64,000 nt of DNA from Cohnella rhizoplanae (lineage in GTDB: Bacteria > Bacillota > Bacilli > Paenibacillales > Paenibacillaceae). How positions within the stretch are numbered: position 1 is the first letter of the stretch; every line of letters starts with the position of its first letter. A program made the translations under genes and the position numbers. This document shows positions 42,819 through 50,891 of the stretch, piece after piece. A model generated the notes under the pieces. It was not told where the DNA came from and searched no databases. It worked only from the letters and a program-made list of their open reading frames with translations. The stretch spans positions 41,272 to 105,271 of the forward strand of contig NZ_CAOJCN010000020.1 of assembly GCF_948329515.1 (NCBI RefSeq), in the 5' to 3' direction.

Positions 42819-42847
42819 AAAGTAACAACGAAACGTCTTGCTGTCAA
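42819..42847 (-). promoter_or_regulatory. Promoter of fucI operon
   Basis: On the minus strand, a perfect -35 TTGACA (plus-strand TGTCAA at 42842-42847) is followed after 17 bases by a weak -10 TACTTT (42819-42824). Confidence 0.5.
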
Positions 42848-42909
42848 TCCATTGCTTTTGTAAGATAGAGATTAAGTAAATGGAGGCAGGACGAAAGGAT
42901 TGGACGAGC

Positions 42910-43920
42910 ATGGTCACGATCTACGATATCGCGGAGAAGGCCGGCGTCTCGGCGATGACCGTATCCAGAGTTATCAATAACACGGGGAGAATCAGCGATA
43001 AGACGCGGGCGAAGGTCAAGCGCGTCATGGACGAGCTCGGCTACGTGCCGAACCAGATGGCGCGCAGTCTCGTGCTGCAGGAGACCCGGCTTTTGTTTCT
43101 CATCATTACCGACATCACGAACCCTTTTTATACGACCCTGGCGCGCGGCGCCGAGGATGCGGCGAGAAAGCGCGGCTACAGGCTGTTGTTCGGCAATACG
43201 GACGAGGACCCGGAAAAGGAAAACGATTATATCGACGCGGTGCTTAAAACGCGTGCGGACGGCGTTCTGCTGGCTCCGGCCGGCGATGCGTCCCTGCCCC
43301 ACCTCGAAATGCTGCGGCGGCACAACGTTCCGTTCGTGCTGCTCGACCGCGAGGTGCCCGGCGCGGAGAGCGACGTCGTGCTCGGCGACAGCAAGGAAGG
43401 CGCGCGCCAGCTGGTCAAGCAGCTCGTCGGCGCGGGGCACCGGCGCATCGCGCTGATCAACGGCTCGCGCACGATCTCGAGCGCGCGCGAGCGGCTAGAG
43501 GGATACCGCGAGGCGCTGAAGCTGAACGACCTCGCCTACGACGAAGCGCTCGTGCTGGAGACGAGCTTCGGCCCGCGCAGCGACCTGACCGGGATCGAGG
43601 CTTGGCTGGACGGCATGCGCCCCCTCCCCACCGCCTTCGTCGCCGGCAACAACGTGTTGGCCGTCGAACTCATGCGTACGCTCCGGTCGAAGGGGCTGCG
43701 CGTGCCCGAGGACGTATCGCTCGTCTGCTTCGACGAGCTCGCTTCGTATGCCGAGATGGACCCGTTCCTCACGGTCATCTCCCAGCAGGCCTACCAGTTC
43801 GGCCATCTGGGCATGCAGATGCTGCTCGACCGGATACAATCCCCGGGCGATCCGGCCGGCAGGAGAAGAATCGTGCTCCCGGCGGAGCTCATCGTAAGAC
43901 GTTCGGTCCGGCAGCTCTGA
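42910..43920 (+). CDS. LacI-family transcriptional repressor
   Basis: A 336-residue regulator divergent from fucI. The N-terminal HTH reads TIYDIAEKAGVSAMTVSRV with hinge VPNQMARSLVL; the sugar-binding core shows DGVLLAPAGD, FVLLDREV, INGSRTISSARERLEGY and VCFDELASY. ATG at 42910 follows AAAGG by 11 bases, and an in-frame ATG at 42880 lacks a ribosome site. It probably represses the deoxy-sugar operon from the palindromic operator between them, with a pathway sugar or phosphate as inducer. Confidence 0.92.
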   Translation: MVTIYDIAEKAGVSAMTVSRVINNTGRISDKTRAKVKRVMDELGYVPNQMARSLVLQETRLLFLIITDITNPFYTTLARGAEDAARKRGYRLLFGNTDEDPEKENDYIDAVLKTRADGVLLAPAGDASLPHLEMLRRHNVPFVLLDREVPGAESDVVLGDSKEGARQLVKQLVGAGHRRIALINGSRTISSARERLEGYREALKLNDLAYDEALVLETSFGPRSDLTGIEAWLDGMRPLPTAFVAGNNVLAVELMRTLRSKGLRVPEDVSLVCFDELASYAEMDPFLTVISQQAYQFGHLGMQMLLDRIQSPGDPAGRRRIVLPAELIVRRSVRQL

Positions 43921-44006
43921 TGCCCTCTCGTTCAGGCCTATGGCCGTCGATCAGTCGTCTCGAGAGCGGGAAGCACCCGCTCTCTCCGCCTCCGCAACTT
44001 GCGACC

Positions 44007-44057
44007 GCGCAAAAAGGGACGAAGCAGCTAACTAAGCTGCCTCGTCCCTTTTTGCGC
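44007..44057. terminator. Bidirectional terminator
   Basis: A nearly perfect stem of about 23 bases, from GCGCAAAAAGGGACG to CGTCCCTTTTTGCGC with a short apical loop, separates the convergent repressor gene and the TmrB-like gene. A and T tracts lie in the stem base, serving both strands. Confidence 0.85.
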
Positions 44058-44065
44058 CATGTATT

Positions 44066-44665
44066 TCACTTAAATCGAATATGCTTGATCTTCGTCATCA
44101 GCCGGTCCCGGCGCCGTTCGAGCCAGCCTCGCCGGTCAGGCGCGAGCGTCAGGCCGGACCTTGCGGCGATGCGCTCCACAACCTACTAGCACGTCAGCTC
44201 GTCGGTCGCGATATGAACGCCGAAGGCGTCGCCGTTCAAGCTGTTCAAGCATCGGTCGATCTGCCGCGCCGCCCAGGAGCGCTCTCCGTCCCACCTGCTC
44301 CGGAGCCGTCTCAGCAGCGTCTCCCTCGAAGCGATCAGCGCGCAATGGTCGACCCGGATGCCCGATTCGCGGAGGGCGCCGACGATCTCGCGCATATAGA
44401 CCTCGCTCACGATCGTCATCGGAACGATGATCGGCCCCTCGTGACGCGGCTCGAGATAAGCGAGCATGTCCCGATTGATCGTTCGCCACATGGGATAGTC
44501 CTGAAAGTCGTTTCCATGCAAGCGAGCGGGCAAGCGGTCTCTAATGTAACAGCCGGTCTCCTCCGGATCGAAAACGAACGAACCCGGCAGGCGCCTGTGA
44601 AGCTCCTAGGCGGCCGTCGTCTTGCCCGATCCGAAGGCGCCGTTGATCCAGACGATCACGCGCAT
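44066..44665 (-). pseudogene. TmrB-like ATP-binding protein interrupted by three in-frame TAG codons
   Basis: Read through, this is a 199-residue P-loop protein of the TmrB (tunicamycin resistance) type, family length about 197. It has WINGAFGSGKTT at the start, FDPEETGCYIRD, PMTIVSEVYMREIV, RRLRSRWDGERSWAARQID and the C-terminal basic KIKHIR. Three TAG codons interrupt it: codon 20 (44606-44608), just after the P-loop, and adjacent codons 160-161 (44183-44188), before VVERIAARSGL. There is no frameshift, TAA or TGA before the final TGA. ATG 44665 is close to GGAGG; GTG 44659 is better spaced. It is either a recent nonsense pseudogene or needs amber readthrough; the former is simpler. Confidence 0.8.
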
Positions 44666-44701
44666 CCCCTCCCAGCAGCGGATGGTTCGGTCCACATGCG
44701 A

Positions 44702-45178
44702 TTAAGCGCGGCGCTGTCCCCCGCTCCGCTTGCTCTTGCGCCGCCAGATCGCCGCGGCGGCGATGGCCGCGGCAGCGATGAGCAACGACCACAGCCAGTC
44801 GAGGCGCGCCATGGCTTCGCGCACGCCGCTTAGCTTGCTGTCGGCGTAGGTGCCTGTATAGACGGCCTTGACGTAATCGCCGCCTCCTGCGTCGACGGCG
44901 ATCGCATCCTGCACGTCGATGCCGAGGATGCCCTTGAACGCCGTGCCTTTGGGGAGCGCATTGGAGAAGTTGCCCTTATAATCGGCTCCCTCTGTCTCGG
45001 CGAAGGTCGTGACCTTGCCGAGCTTCATGCCGAGCCGGTCAGCGGGTACCGATTCGTCCGTAATGGTGTATACATTGTCGTAATACACGATGAAACGAGT
45101 TGCCCAACTAGCCGAAGCTCCCTCGGGCGGTACTAGCAGCAATACGGCCGCAAGCAGCAGCAGAATCTTACGTGACAT
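44702..45178 (-). CDS. Unknown exported protein with C-terminal membrane anchor
   Basis: A 158-residue protein of no recognised family. Residues 1-23 form a signal peptide ending in GASAS; the middle, about 100 residues, is a presumed extracytoplasmic domain (WATRFIVYYDNVYTIT); residues about 127-145 (LDWLWSLLIAAAAIAAAAIW) form a membrane anchor followed by a basic tail RRKSKRSGGQRR. GGAG lies 9 bases before the ATG. It could display a small sensor or adaptor domain on the cell surface. Confidence 0.75.
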   Translation of the reverse strand: MSRKILLLLAAVLLLVPPEGASASWATRFIVYYDNVYTITDESVPADRLGMKLGKVTTFAETEGADYKGNFSNALPKGTAFKGILGIDVQDAIAVDAGGGDYVKAVYTGTYADSKLSGVREAMARLDWLWSLLIAAAAIAAAAIWRRKSKRSGGQRRA

Positions 45179-45284
45179 GAGTGCGGACTCCTTCGGATCG
45201 GTTTGGATAATAGAGGGAATGGATACCATCTTTTCATTTTAAAGCATAATGGTTCGGGAGAACAGCCCCGTCTGCCCTCCTCGT

Positions 45285-45710
45285 TCAGCCGCCGAACAAA
45301 ACGTCGAGCGCGGAGCCGAGCTTCCCGGGCTTGCGGCCAAGCAACACCTCCGGGTCGAAGATCTCGACGGAGCCGCAGCGCTCGCAGGACACGAACAAAT
45401 AATGGTTGTGTTGAATGTCGAATAGCTTGCTGAGCCCCGCGCCGGTCATCGCGATTTCCTTGGCCAGCCCGCCATGATGCCCGCATTTGCCGCAGACAAA
45501 GCGATCCTCGAGCTGCGCGACCAAGTCCCGTACCCCGACTGCCCCGCCGTCGCCCGAATCCTGGACCGCGCCGTTTTCAACCGGGACGCCGTTAACAGAC
45601 GGCGCCTCCTCCTCGAAGTCATCCTCCGTCACCTCGTACAACCGTCGCTTGCAGCTTGGACACCTACCGCCCGCCTGCTCGATCTCGGCCTGACAATAAG
45701 GACATTCCAC
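45285..45710 (-). CDS. Zinc-ribbon protein of unknown function
   Basis: A 141-residue protein with two metal-binding parts: an N-terminal ribbon with CPYC and CPSC (residues 3-20), an acidic linker, and a second with CGKCGHHGG near 73 and CERC near 109. Pairs of CxxC suggest zinc ribbons and nucleic-acid or protein contact. It starts with GTG, 11 bases after GGGGGAG, directly after the broken phosphoesterase gene and may share its transcript. Function is not known. Confidence 0.75.
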   Translation of the reverse strand: MECPYCQAEIEQAGGRCPSCKRRLYEVTEDDFEEEAPSVNGVPVENGAVQDSGDGGAVGVRDLVAQLEDRFVCGKCGHHGGLAKEIAMTGAGLSKLFDIQHNHYLFVSCERCGSVEIFDPEVLLGRKPGKLGSALDVLFGG

Positions 45711-45716
45711 CTTGCT

Positions 45717-46873
45717 TCACGCTCCCCCGCCGAATGTTACGGACAGATGCACGATCTCGCTGCGGCTCGCCAGGCGGACCGGCGGTCCCCATGTGCCGAA
45801 GCCCGACGAGACGATCGCATGCATTTTGCCTTTGCGCAAATAACCCCAGTCGAGCTCGAACAACCTGCGGGTGACCCAGTGGTTCGGCGCGAATTGGCCG
45901 CGATGCGTGTGCCCGGATACGATGATGTCGACCCCCGCTTCGGCCGCGGCCGCATAACCGTATGGCTGATGGTCCATCAGTACGACCGGCAGCGCGGGAT
46001 CCAGCCCTTCCAGCAGCTCCGCCACCGGCTGGCGCCCGTCCGGATCCATCGACTCCGCCGTCTTGTCCTTGCGGCCTACGACATGCAGAACGCCGTCCGG
46101 CGTTACCCGTTCGTCGCGCAGCACCGGGATGCCTAGCGCCGCCATGCGGGTCACGTATTCCTCGATGTGCCCGCCGTAGTACTCGTGTGATTGCCGAGCA
46201 CGGCGTATACGCCCAGCGGCGCGGACAGCCGCCCGAGACGCTCGGCCATCCGGTTGCGCACGAACGGCTCGATCACGTCGTCCAGCACGTCGCCCGCCAG
46301 CAGGATCAGATCGGGCTTGAGCTTCTCGACCCGCGGGAGCAGGCGATCCAGATGACGGTTGCCGACGATGTTGCCCAGGTGGAGGTCGCTCGCGAGCACG
46401 ATGTCCAGCCGCCTGCGACCGCCCGCGTCTTTGGCGACGTTCAGCTCGTACTTGCGCACGATCGGCGTCCATGCGTTCCAGGTTCCCCAGGCGAACAGAA
46501 TCAGCAGAAGGACGGCGACGACAGCGCCGACCGTCTCTACCGTACCCTTATAGCTGGCGCCCGATGCGTAGAACAGCCAGACCGCCAAGTCCGCGAGCGG
46601 CAGCAGCAGGACGGCGTATTCGAACAAGCCGATATAATACGCGCCGAACACCTTGAGCCCGCGGCCCGCCGGCTTCGGCAGGAATCGAAGACGGCCGATC
46701 AGATAACCGAGCGCGGCGAGCGCAAGCGCTGTCCAGAGCGCCCACGCGGGGAATGCCGGCAGCCAGCTGTCCAGCCATGTCTGGACGTTCCAGCCGATAA
46801 AGAAGTTCAATCCGAGATAGGCGGCGATGATCAGCGAAAACGTAACGACTGCCCGCAGGCCTCCTCTTCTCAT
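45717..46873 (-). pseudogene. Membrane-anchored metallophosphoesterase, frameshifted
   Basis: Two partial frames together make a phosphoesterase of about 384 residues: four membrane segments (1-125), then the metallophosphoesterase fold with LASDLHLGN, LAGDVLDD and VLGNH in the first frame, and EYYGG, LMDHQPYGY and SGHTHRGQF in the second. The frames change at about 46185-46188, where CACAC replaces an expected CAC (plus strand GTGTG), a 2-base duplication right after the GNH of the GNHE metal motif. The first frame ends at 46151 after 240 residues, so the catalytic site is incomplete. Start has GAGGAGG 7 bases upstream and overlaps the helD stop. A sequencing error cannot be excluded. Confidence 0.85.
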
Positions 46874-49017
46874 CGGTCCGCCTCCTCTGCCGCGACGTCC
46901 GCAGTCAGGATGAGCGGCGTGGGCGCCTCTGCATAAAGCAGCTTCAGCCTGTGCAGCGCGCGCGTGCAGCCCACGTACAGCAGCTTGGCGTCCGCCGCCG
47001 CGTACTGCGCCTCGTCCGCGTCCGGGATCAGAACGGCATCGAACTCCAATCCCTTGGACAGATAGACCGGAGCCACCGTAACCCCGCCTTCGTAATTCTG
47101 ATGCTTGGCCTCGAGCAGCGACGCGCGGATCCCGCGGGCCGTCAGCTCGGCATGTATGCGCGCGCAAGCGGCCGCGGTACGTCCGAGCACCGCGATGCTC
47201 TGCAGCTCGGGCTCCTCGCGCCAACTCTCGACGATCGAGGCGATCGAGGCGATCGCGCCGGCGCCTGGCGCATGCGAGGTCCGCTCGACCTCAACCGGCT
47301 GTCCGCTGCGGAAGACGGGCCGCGCCGGCTTGACACCGCCGCCCATGCCGCGCAGAATCCGGTTCGCGAACTCGATGATCTCGAGCGTCGACCGGTAGCT
47401 CCGGTCCAGCTCGTAATACGAGGTCTCGTCCGCCGGGAACAGCCCTCTGAGCTCCTCCCAGACCGTGATGCCCGCATAATCGTGTATGCCCTGCTGCAGG
47501 TCCCCCAGCACGGTCATCGAGGTAATCCGCTGGTGCTGTCTCAGCACCTGCAGCTGCGCAGGCGCATAATCCTGCGCCTCGTCGATGACGATATGATCGT
47601 AGGCGGGCACGGTCGAGCCGTGAAGCCTCAGATGGATGTGCACGAGCGCGGCCAGGTCTTCCCGGCCGAACAAGACGGCCGCCTTGCCCTTGGCTTTGCC
47701 TTTGCTTTTACCCTGGGCGGGCGCGGGCGCGCCCGAGCCCGATACGGCGTCTCCGTTCCCGCCAGCCGCATGCCAGCCGCCCGCGATATAGAAGGAAGAT
47801 GCCGTATGCAGCGGCAGCTTCGCCGCATATGCCTTCCACCGGGCATTCGCCTTCTTGCGCACCTCCGCATCGCTCCATCTGGCTTTGCCGAGCTCGATCT
47901 CCATCCAGCGCTTCAGCCTGTTCAGCAGCCGCTCCCGCTTCTTCATGAGCGGATCGAGCGGATTCTCCTCCGCGAACCAGGCGCGGATCTGCTCCGCGGG
48001 CAGCATGCGCCGATCGTCCGGGGAGAACGGCTCGTCCGGGATCAGGCTCCGTTCCAGCGCGCCGAGCGCCTCGTCGATCTCGGCCAGGAAGCCGAGGCTG
48101 CCCTTGAGCTTCGCCGGGGCGTCGGCACGGCTCACGGCCCCGCCTGCGTTCTCGAACCAATGCGCGAGCTCGTCGGCCGGTTCCTTCATGCGCAGGTCTT
48201 CGCCGATTCTCTCGATCGCCCAGTCCTCGAACGTCTGCTGGGCGATATCGCCGACCCCCAGCTCCGGCAGTACGCCGGAGATATAATTGAGGAACATCTT
48301 GCTCGGCGCGAGGATCATCATGCGCTCCGCCCTGACGCGGTCCTGATAACGGTAGAGCAAGTAAGCGAGGCGATGGAGCGCGACGGTCGTCTTCCCGCTG
48401 CCGGCGACCCCCTGGATGAACACCGCCTTGTTTTTCTCGGTACGGATGATCAGATCCTGCTCCTGCTGGATCGTCGAGACGATATCCCGGAGCTTGTTGT
48501 CCTTGCTCTCGCCGAGCTTGTGAAGCAGGAACTCGTCCCCCGCCGAGCCGCCCTGCTCGCCGCCTTCGGCATAGCTGTCCACGACGCGCTGCAGCTCGCC
48601 TTCCCGTACGAGCAGATTGCGCTTCAGGTGCACCGTGCCGGCTACCGGACCTTCGGGCGCTTCGTAAGCGACCTCGGGCGCGCCGCCCGAGAACGCGTAG
48701 AACAAACTCGATACGGGCGCCCGCCAATCCACGACCAGCACGCGGTGTCCGTCGCCTTCTCCCACGCCCGTCTTGCCGATGTAGAGCGGCAAAGGCTCGC
48801 TTCGGCCTTCCTCGCGGAAGTCCAGTCTACCGAAATACGGCTCCTTCTCGGAGGCCGCAAGCCTTTCCTTGCGCTCCTGCCTGATGGCGTCGAGGGTCTG
48901 CTCGGTATAGTCGTTGCCCGCGTACCGCGGTCCGATGCCGGAGATCTGACCCCGTATTTCCTCCTTGGTTCGCTCGAGTTTCACCGTTTCTTCACGGAAT
49001 CGTTTGTCTTCTGACAC
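46870..49017 (-). CDS. helD: HelD-like RNA polymerase recycling helicase
   Basis: A 715-residue UvrD-like superfamily 1 ATPase of the HelD type, which in Bacillus removes RNA polymerase from DNA. An N-terminal coiled coil (LERTKEEIRGQI) precedes YFGRLDFRE, GVAGSGKTTVALHRLAYLL (Walker A), IVIDEAQDYAP (Walker B), LGDLQQGIHDYAG and LDRSYRSTLEI. A basic Gly/Lys low-complexity stretch lies near residue 440. GTG at 49017 sits 9 bases after AAGGGGG; the ATG at 49026 directly abuts that site and is less likely. Confidence 0.9.
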   Translation of the reverse strand: MSEDKRFREETVKLERTKEEIRGQISGIGPRYAGNDYTEQTLDAIRQERKERLAASEKEPYFGRLDFREEGRSEPLPLYIGKTGVGEGDGHRVLVVDWRAPVSSLFYAFSGGAPEVAYEAPEGPVAGTVHLKRNLLVREGELQRVVDSYAEGGEQGGSAGDEFLLHKLGESKDNKLRDIVSTIQQEQDLIIRTEKNKAVFIQGVAGSGKTTVALHRLAYLLYRYQDRVRAERMMILAPSKMFLNYISGVLPELGVGDIAQQTFEDWAIERIGEDLRMKEPADELAHWFENAGGAVSRADAPAKLKGSLGFLAEIDEALGALERSLIPDEPFSPDDRRMLPAEQIRAWFAEENPLDPLMKKRERLLNRLKRWMEIELGKARWSDAEVRKKANARWKAYAAKLPLHTASSFYIAGGWHAAGGNGDAVSGSGAPAPAQGKSKGKAKGKAAVLFGREDLAALVHIHLRLHGSTVPAYDHIVIDEAQDYAPAQLQVLRQHQRITSMTVLGDLQQGIHDYAGITVWEELRGLFPADETSYYELDRSYRSTLEIIEFANRILRGMGGGVKPARPVFRSGQPVEVERTSHAPGAGAIASIASIVESWREEPELQSIAVLGRTAAACARIHAELTARGIRASLLEAKHQNYEGGVTVAPVYLSKGLEFDAVLIPDADEAQYAAADAKLLYVGCTRALHRLKLLYAEAPTPLILTADVAAEEADR

Positions 49018-49120
49018 GGATCGCATCCCCCTTCAAATTGATTACGGCAGATTAAGTATGGTTAAATAAAGGAAGATACTTGGCTAGTGCAAGTTTCAAA
49101 AACGGCGAGGGGGCATTTCG

Positions 49121-49549
49121 ATGAGCTATACGAATATTCTGGTCGCATACGACGGTTCCAACTTGTCGCGCAAGGCACTCTCGCAGGCCGCCGCGCTGGC
49201 GGACAGCTATCAGGCCACGCTGACGGTGGTGCACGTGTACCAAGTGCCGCTCGTCAACAACGGCGACTTCATGGTCACGCTGCCTGCCGACTGGTCCCGG
49301 CAGTACATGGATCAGTCGTTCAAGGTACTCGAGGAAGCCAAGACGCTCGTACCCGCCACGGTAAAGGCCGAGTTCAAGCTGATCGACGGCGATCCGGCCG
49401 GCACGATCCTCGACTATGCGGGAGACAACGGCGTAGACCTGATCGTACTCGGCAGCCGCGGACTCGGCGGCATTCGCGAGTTCGTGCTGGGCAGCGTCAG
49501 CCACAACGTCATGCAGCATGCCAAGGCGCCGGTGCTGATCGTCAAGTAA
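49121..49549 (+). CDS. Universal stress protein, UspA family
   Basis: A 142-residue single-domain Usp. It starts MSYTNILVAYDGSNLSRKAL and ends with the nucleotide-binding signature GSRGLGGIREFVLGSVS and APVLIVK, so it is likely of the ATP-binding kind. GAGGGGG lies 7 bases before the ATG. It is divergent from helD and followed by its own hairpin. Confidence 0.93.
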   Translation: MSYTNILVAYDGSNLSRKALSQAAALADSYQATLTVVHVYQVPLVNNGDFMVTLPADWSRQYMDQSFKVLEEAKTLVPATVKAEFKLIDGDPAGTILDYAGDNGVDLIVLGSRGLGGIREFVLGSVSHNVMQHAKAPVLIVK

Positions 49550-49587
49550 GCCTGCGCTCCTCCGCGGCCGCGAGGCCAACGACAAAA

Positions 49588-49619
49588 ATCGGTCTCTTCC
49601 CGGCAGGGAAGGGACCGAT
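49588..49619 (+). terminator. Hairpin terminator after universal stress protein
   Basis: ATCGGTC-CTTCCC pairs with GGGAAG-GACCGAT with one internal mismatch; the T tract is short (TGTCTTTA). Between here and 49807 nothing further is supported except a GCATAAGA/TCTTATGC inverted repeat at 49758-49784. Confidence 0.55.
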
Positions 49620-49807
49620 GTCTTTATGGGGCCGTATGCAAGCTGACTGAGAAGGTCTGCCCTATAATATATCCTATATCGTTAGCCATGTAAAATTTGA
49701 GAACGCCGGCAAAGCTGCCCCGCAATTCGCTTCCGTTACTTCTATATAAGAATAGGAGCATAAGACTATGAGCGGCTCTTATGCGCGCATGACCGCAAAC
49801 GCGGCTA

Positions 49808-50077
49808 TTAAGCTTGCTCCATCGCTTCGACCGCGGCATCGATCAGGCGCTCGTACAGCTCGTCGTTCGACTCGATCTCCGCGTCCACCGCATCGATCTG
49901 CTCCTCGCTGCCCGAGCTGCCCGCGAACATCAGCGAATAACTCCACTCCCTGCCCTTGTCGCTCTGCAGCGCCATCTCGTAAGCCGCATCGTGCCCTTCG
50001 ACCTCGAATACGACCTTTCCTACATATCCGTTGACCTCGTCCTTCGTCATTGCCGCCTCGCGAATGGTTACGTTCAT
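49808..50077 (-). CDS. Unknown acidic protein, 89 residues
   Basis: A small soluble acidic protein beginning MNVTIREAAMTKDEVNGYV and ending LIDAAVEAMEQA. GGGAG lies 7 bases before ATG 50077; the longer open frame to 50152 has no ribosome site, and an ATG nine codons in is an alternative. No family was recognised. It stands alone. Confidence 0.7.
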   Translation of the reverse strand: MNVTIREAAMTKDEVNGYVGKVVFEVEGHDAAYEMALQSDKGREWSYSLMFAGSSGSEEQIDAVDAEIESNDELYERLIDAAVEAMEQA

Positions 50078-50355
50078 GCCGATTCTCCCTTGTTGGTCAT
50101 TCTCGCGGCATAGCCGCGGATACTTGCCCCATTTTAACGTTTTCAAAACCAATTTTGCAAAAAAACACGCACTTCCGGCATTTGTCCAGTTGTCCAGAAT
50201 TAATATTTTCTTAACTGTTTTTCATATTTTCGGCCAAACGGCGTCCCGTCGCGCTTTTCGCCGCTTAGAGGGAAATGGAGGGAAAAATTCGTCTGGTATA
50301 TTGATTCTATCAGCAAGCGCAGCATGACTACAACATCATTGGGGGAATCGCTACC

Positions 50356-50847
50356 ATGGCAACAACCAACACACTTAAAAAGCTGATGGCGTCGGCCGTC
50401 GCATTGACCGTTCTGTTCGGGGGCGCGGCAGCCGCACTGCCGGCCAAGACGGCAAGCGCGGCAGAGGCGACCGTCACCGCAAGCTCCAAGGCAAGCAGCA
50501 TCGTCGCCCTCGGCAAAAGGTACCTGGGCGTCAGATACAAGTTCGGCGCAAAAACCGGCAACACCAGCTCTTTCGATTGCTCCTCGTTCACGCAATATTT
50601 GTTCCGCAAGTACGGCGTATCCCTGCCCCGAGAGTCCAAGGCGCAGTCCAAGGCGGGCAGATATGTGTCCAAGTCCAACCTCAAGCCGGGAGACCTCGTA
50701 TTTTTCTACTCTCCGATCCACCACGTCGGCATCTACATCGGCGGCGGCAAGGTGATCCATACTTACGGCAAGCCGGGCGTCACGATCTCGAGCATCAACT
50801 CCGGCTGGTGGAAGAACCACTACACGACCGCGCGTCGCGTCCTGTAG
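50356..50847 (+). CDS. NlpC/P60 cell-wall peptidase
   Basis: A secreted 163-residue cysteine peptidase of the C40 family that cuts stem peptides of peptidoglycan. A signal peptide (residues 1-34, ending KTASA) is followed directly by the catalytic domain with nucleophile Cys in SFDCSSFTQYLF and His in HHVGIYIGGGKVIH. It has no extra wall-binding module. GGGGGA lies 9 bases before the ATG. The 278 bases upstream contain a tandem TTGTCCAG but no structured riboswitch was recognised. Confidence 0.92.
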   Translation: MATTNTLKKLMASAVALTVLFGGAAAALPAKTASAAEATVTASSKASSIVALGKRYLGVRYKFGAKTGNTSSFDCSSFTQYLFRKYGVSLPRESKAQSKAGRYVSKSNLKPGDLVFFYSPIHHVGIYIGGGKVIHTYGKPGVTISSINSGWWKNHYTTARRVL

Positions 50848-50867
50848 CCTTAGCCTTTTACCCTTGC

Positions 50868-50891
50868 GCCGCCCTTCGGGGCGGCTATTTT
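50868..50891 (+). terminator. Terminator with TTCG tetraloop
   Basis: GCCGCCC, TTCG, GGGCGGC, then TATTTTAG. It ends the NlpC/P60 transcript and overlaps the stop of the convergent germination operon. Confidence 0.8.

Noticed and set aside
46951..49014. A 687-codon plus-strand open frame opposite helD
   Set aside because: Antisense shadow with Arg/Leu-rich composition and no motifs; helD motifs lie on the other strand.
49624..49839. 71-codon minus-strand frame
   Set aside because: No ribosome site, and it overlaps the end of a better-supported gene.
50153..50355. Possible c-di-AMP (ydaO-type) riboswitch before the NlpC/P60 gene
   Set aside because: Such genes often carry one in this group, but the conserved ydaO sequence blocks are not visible.
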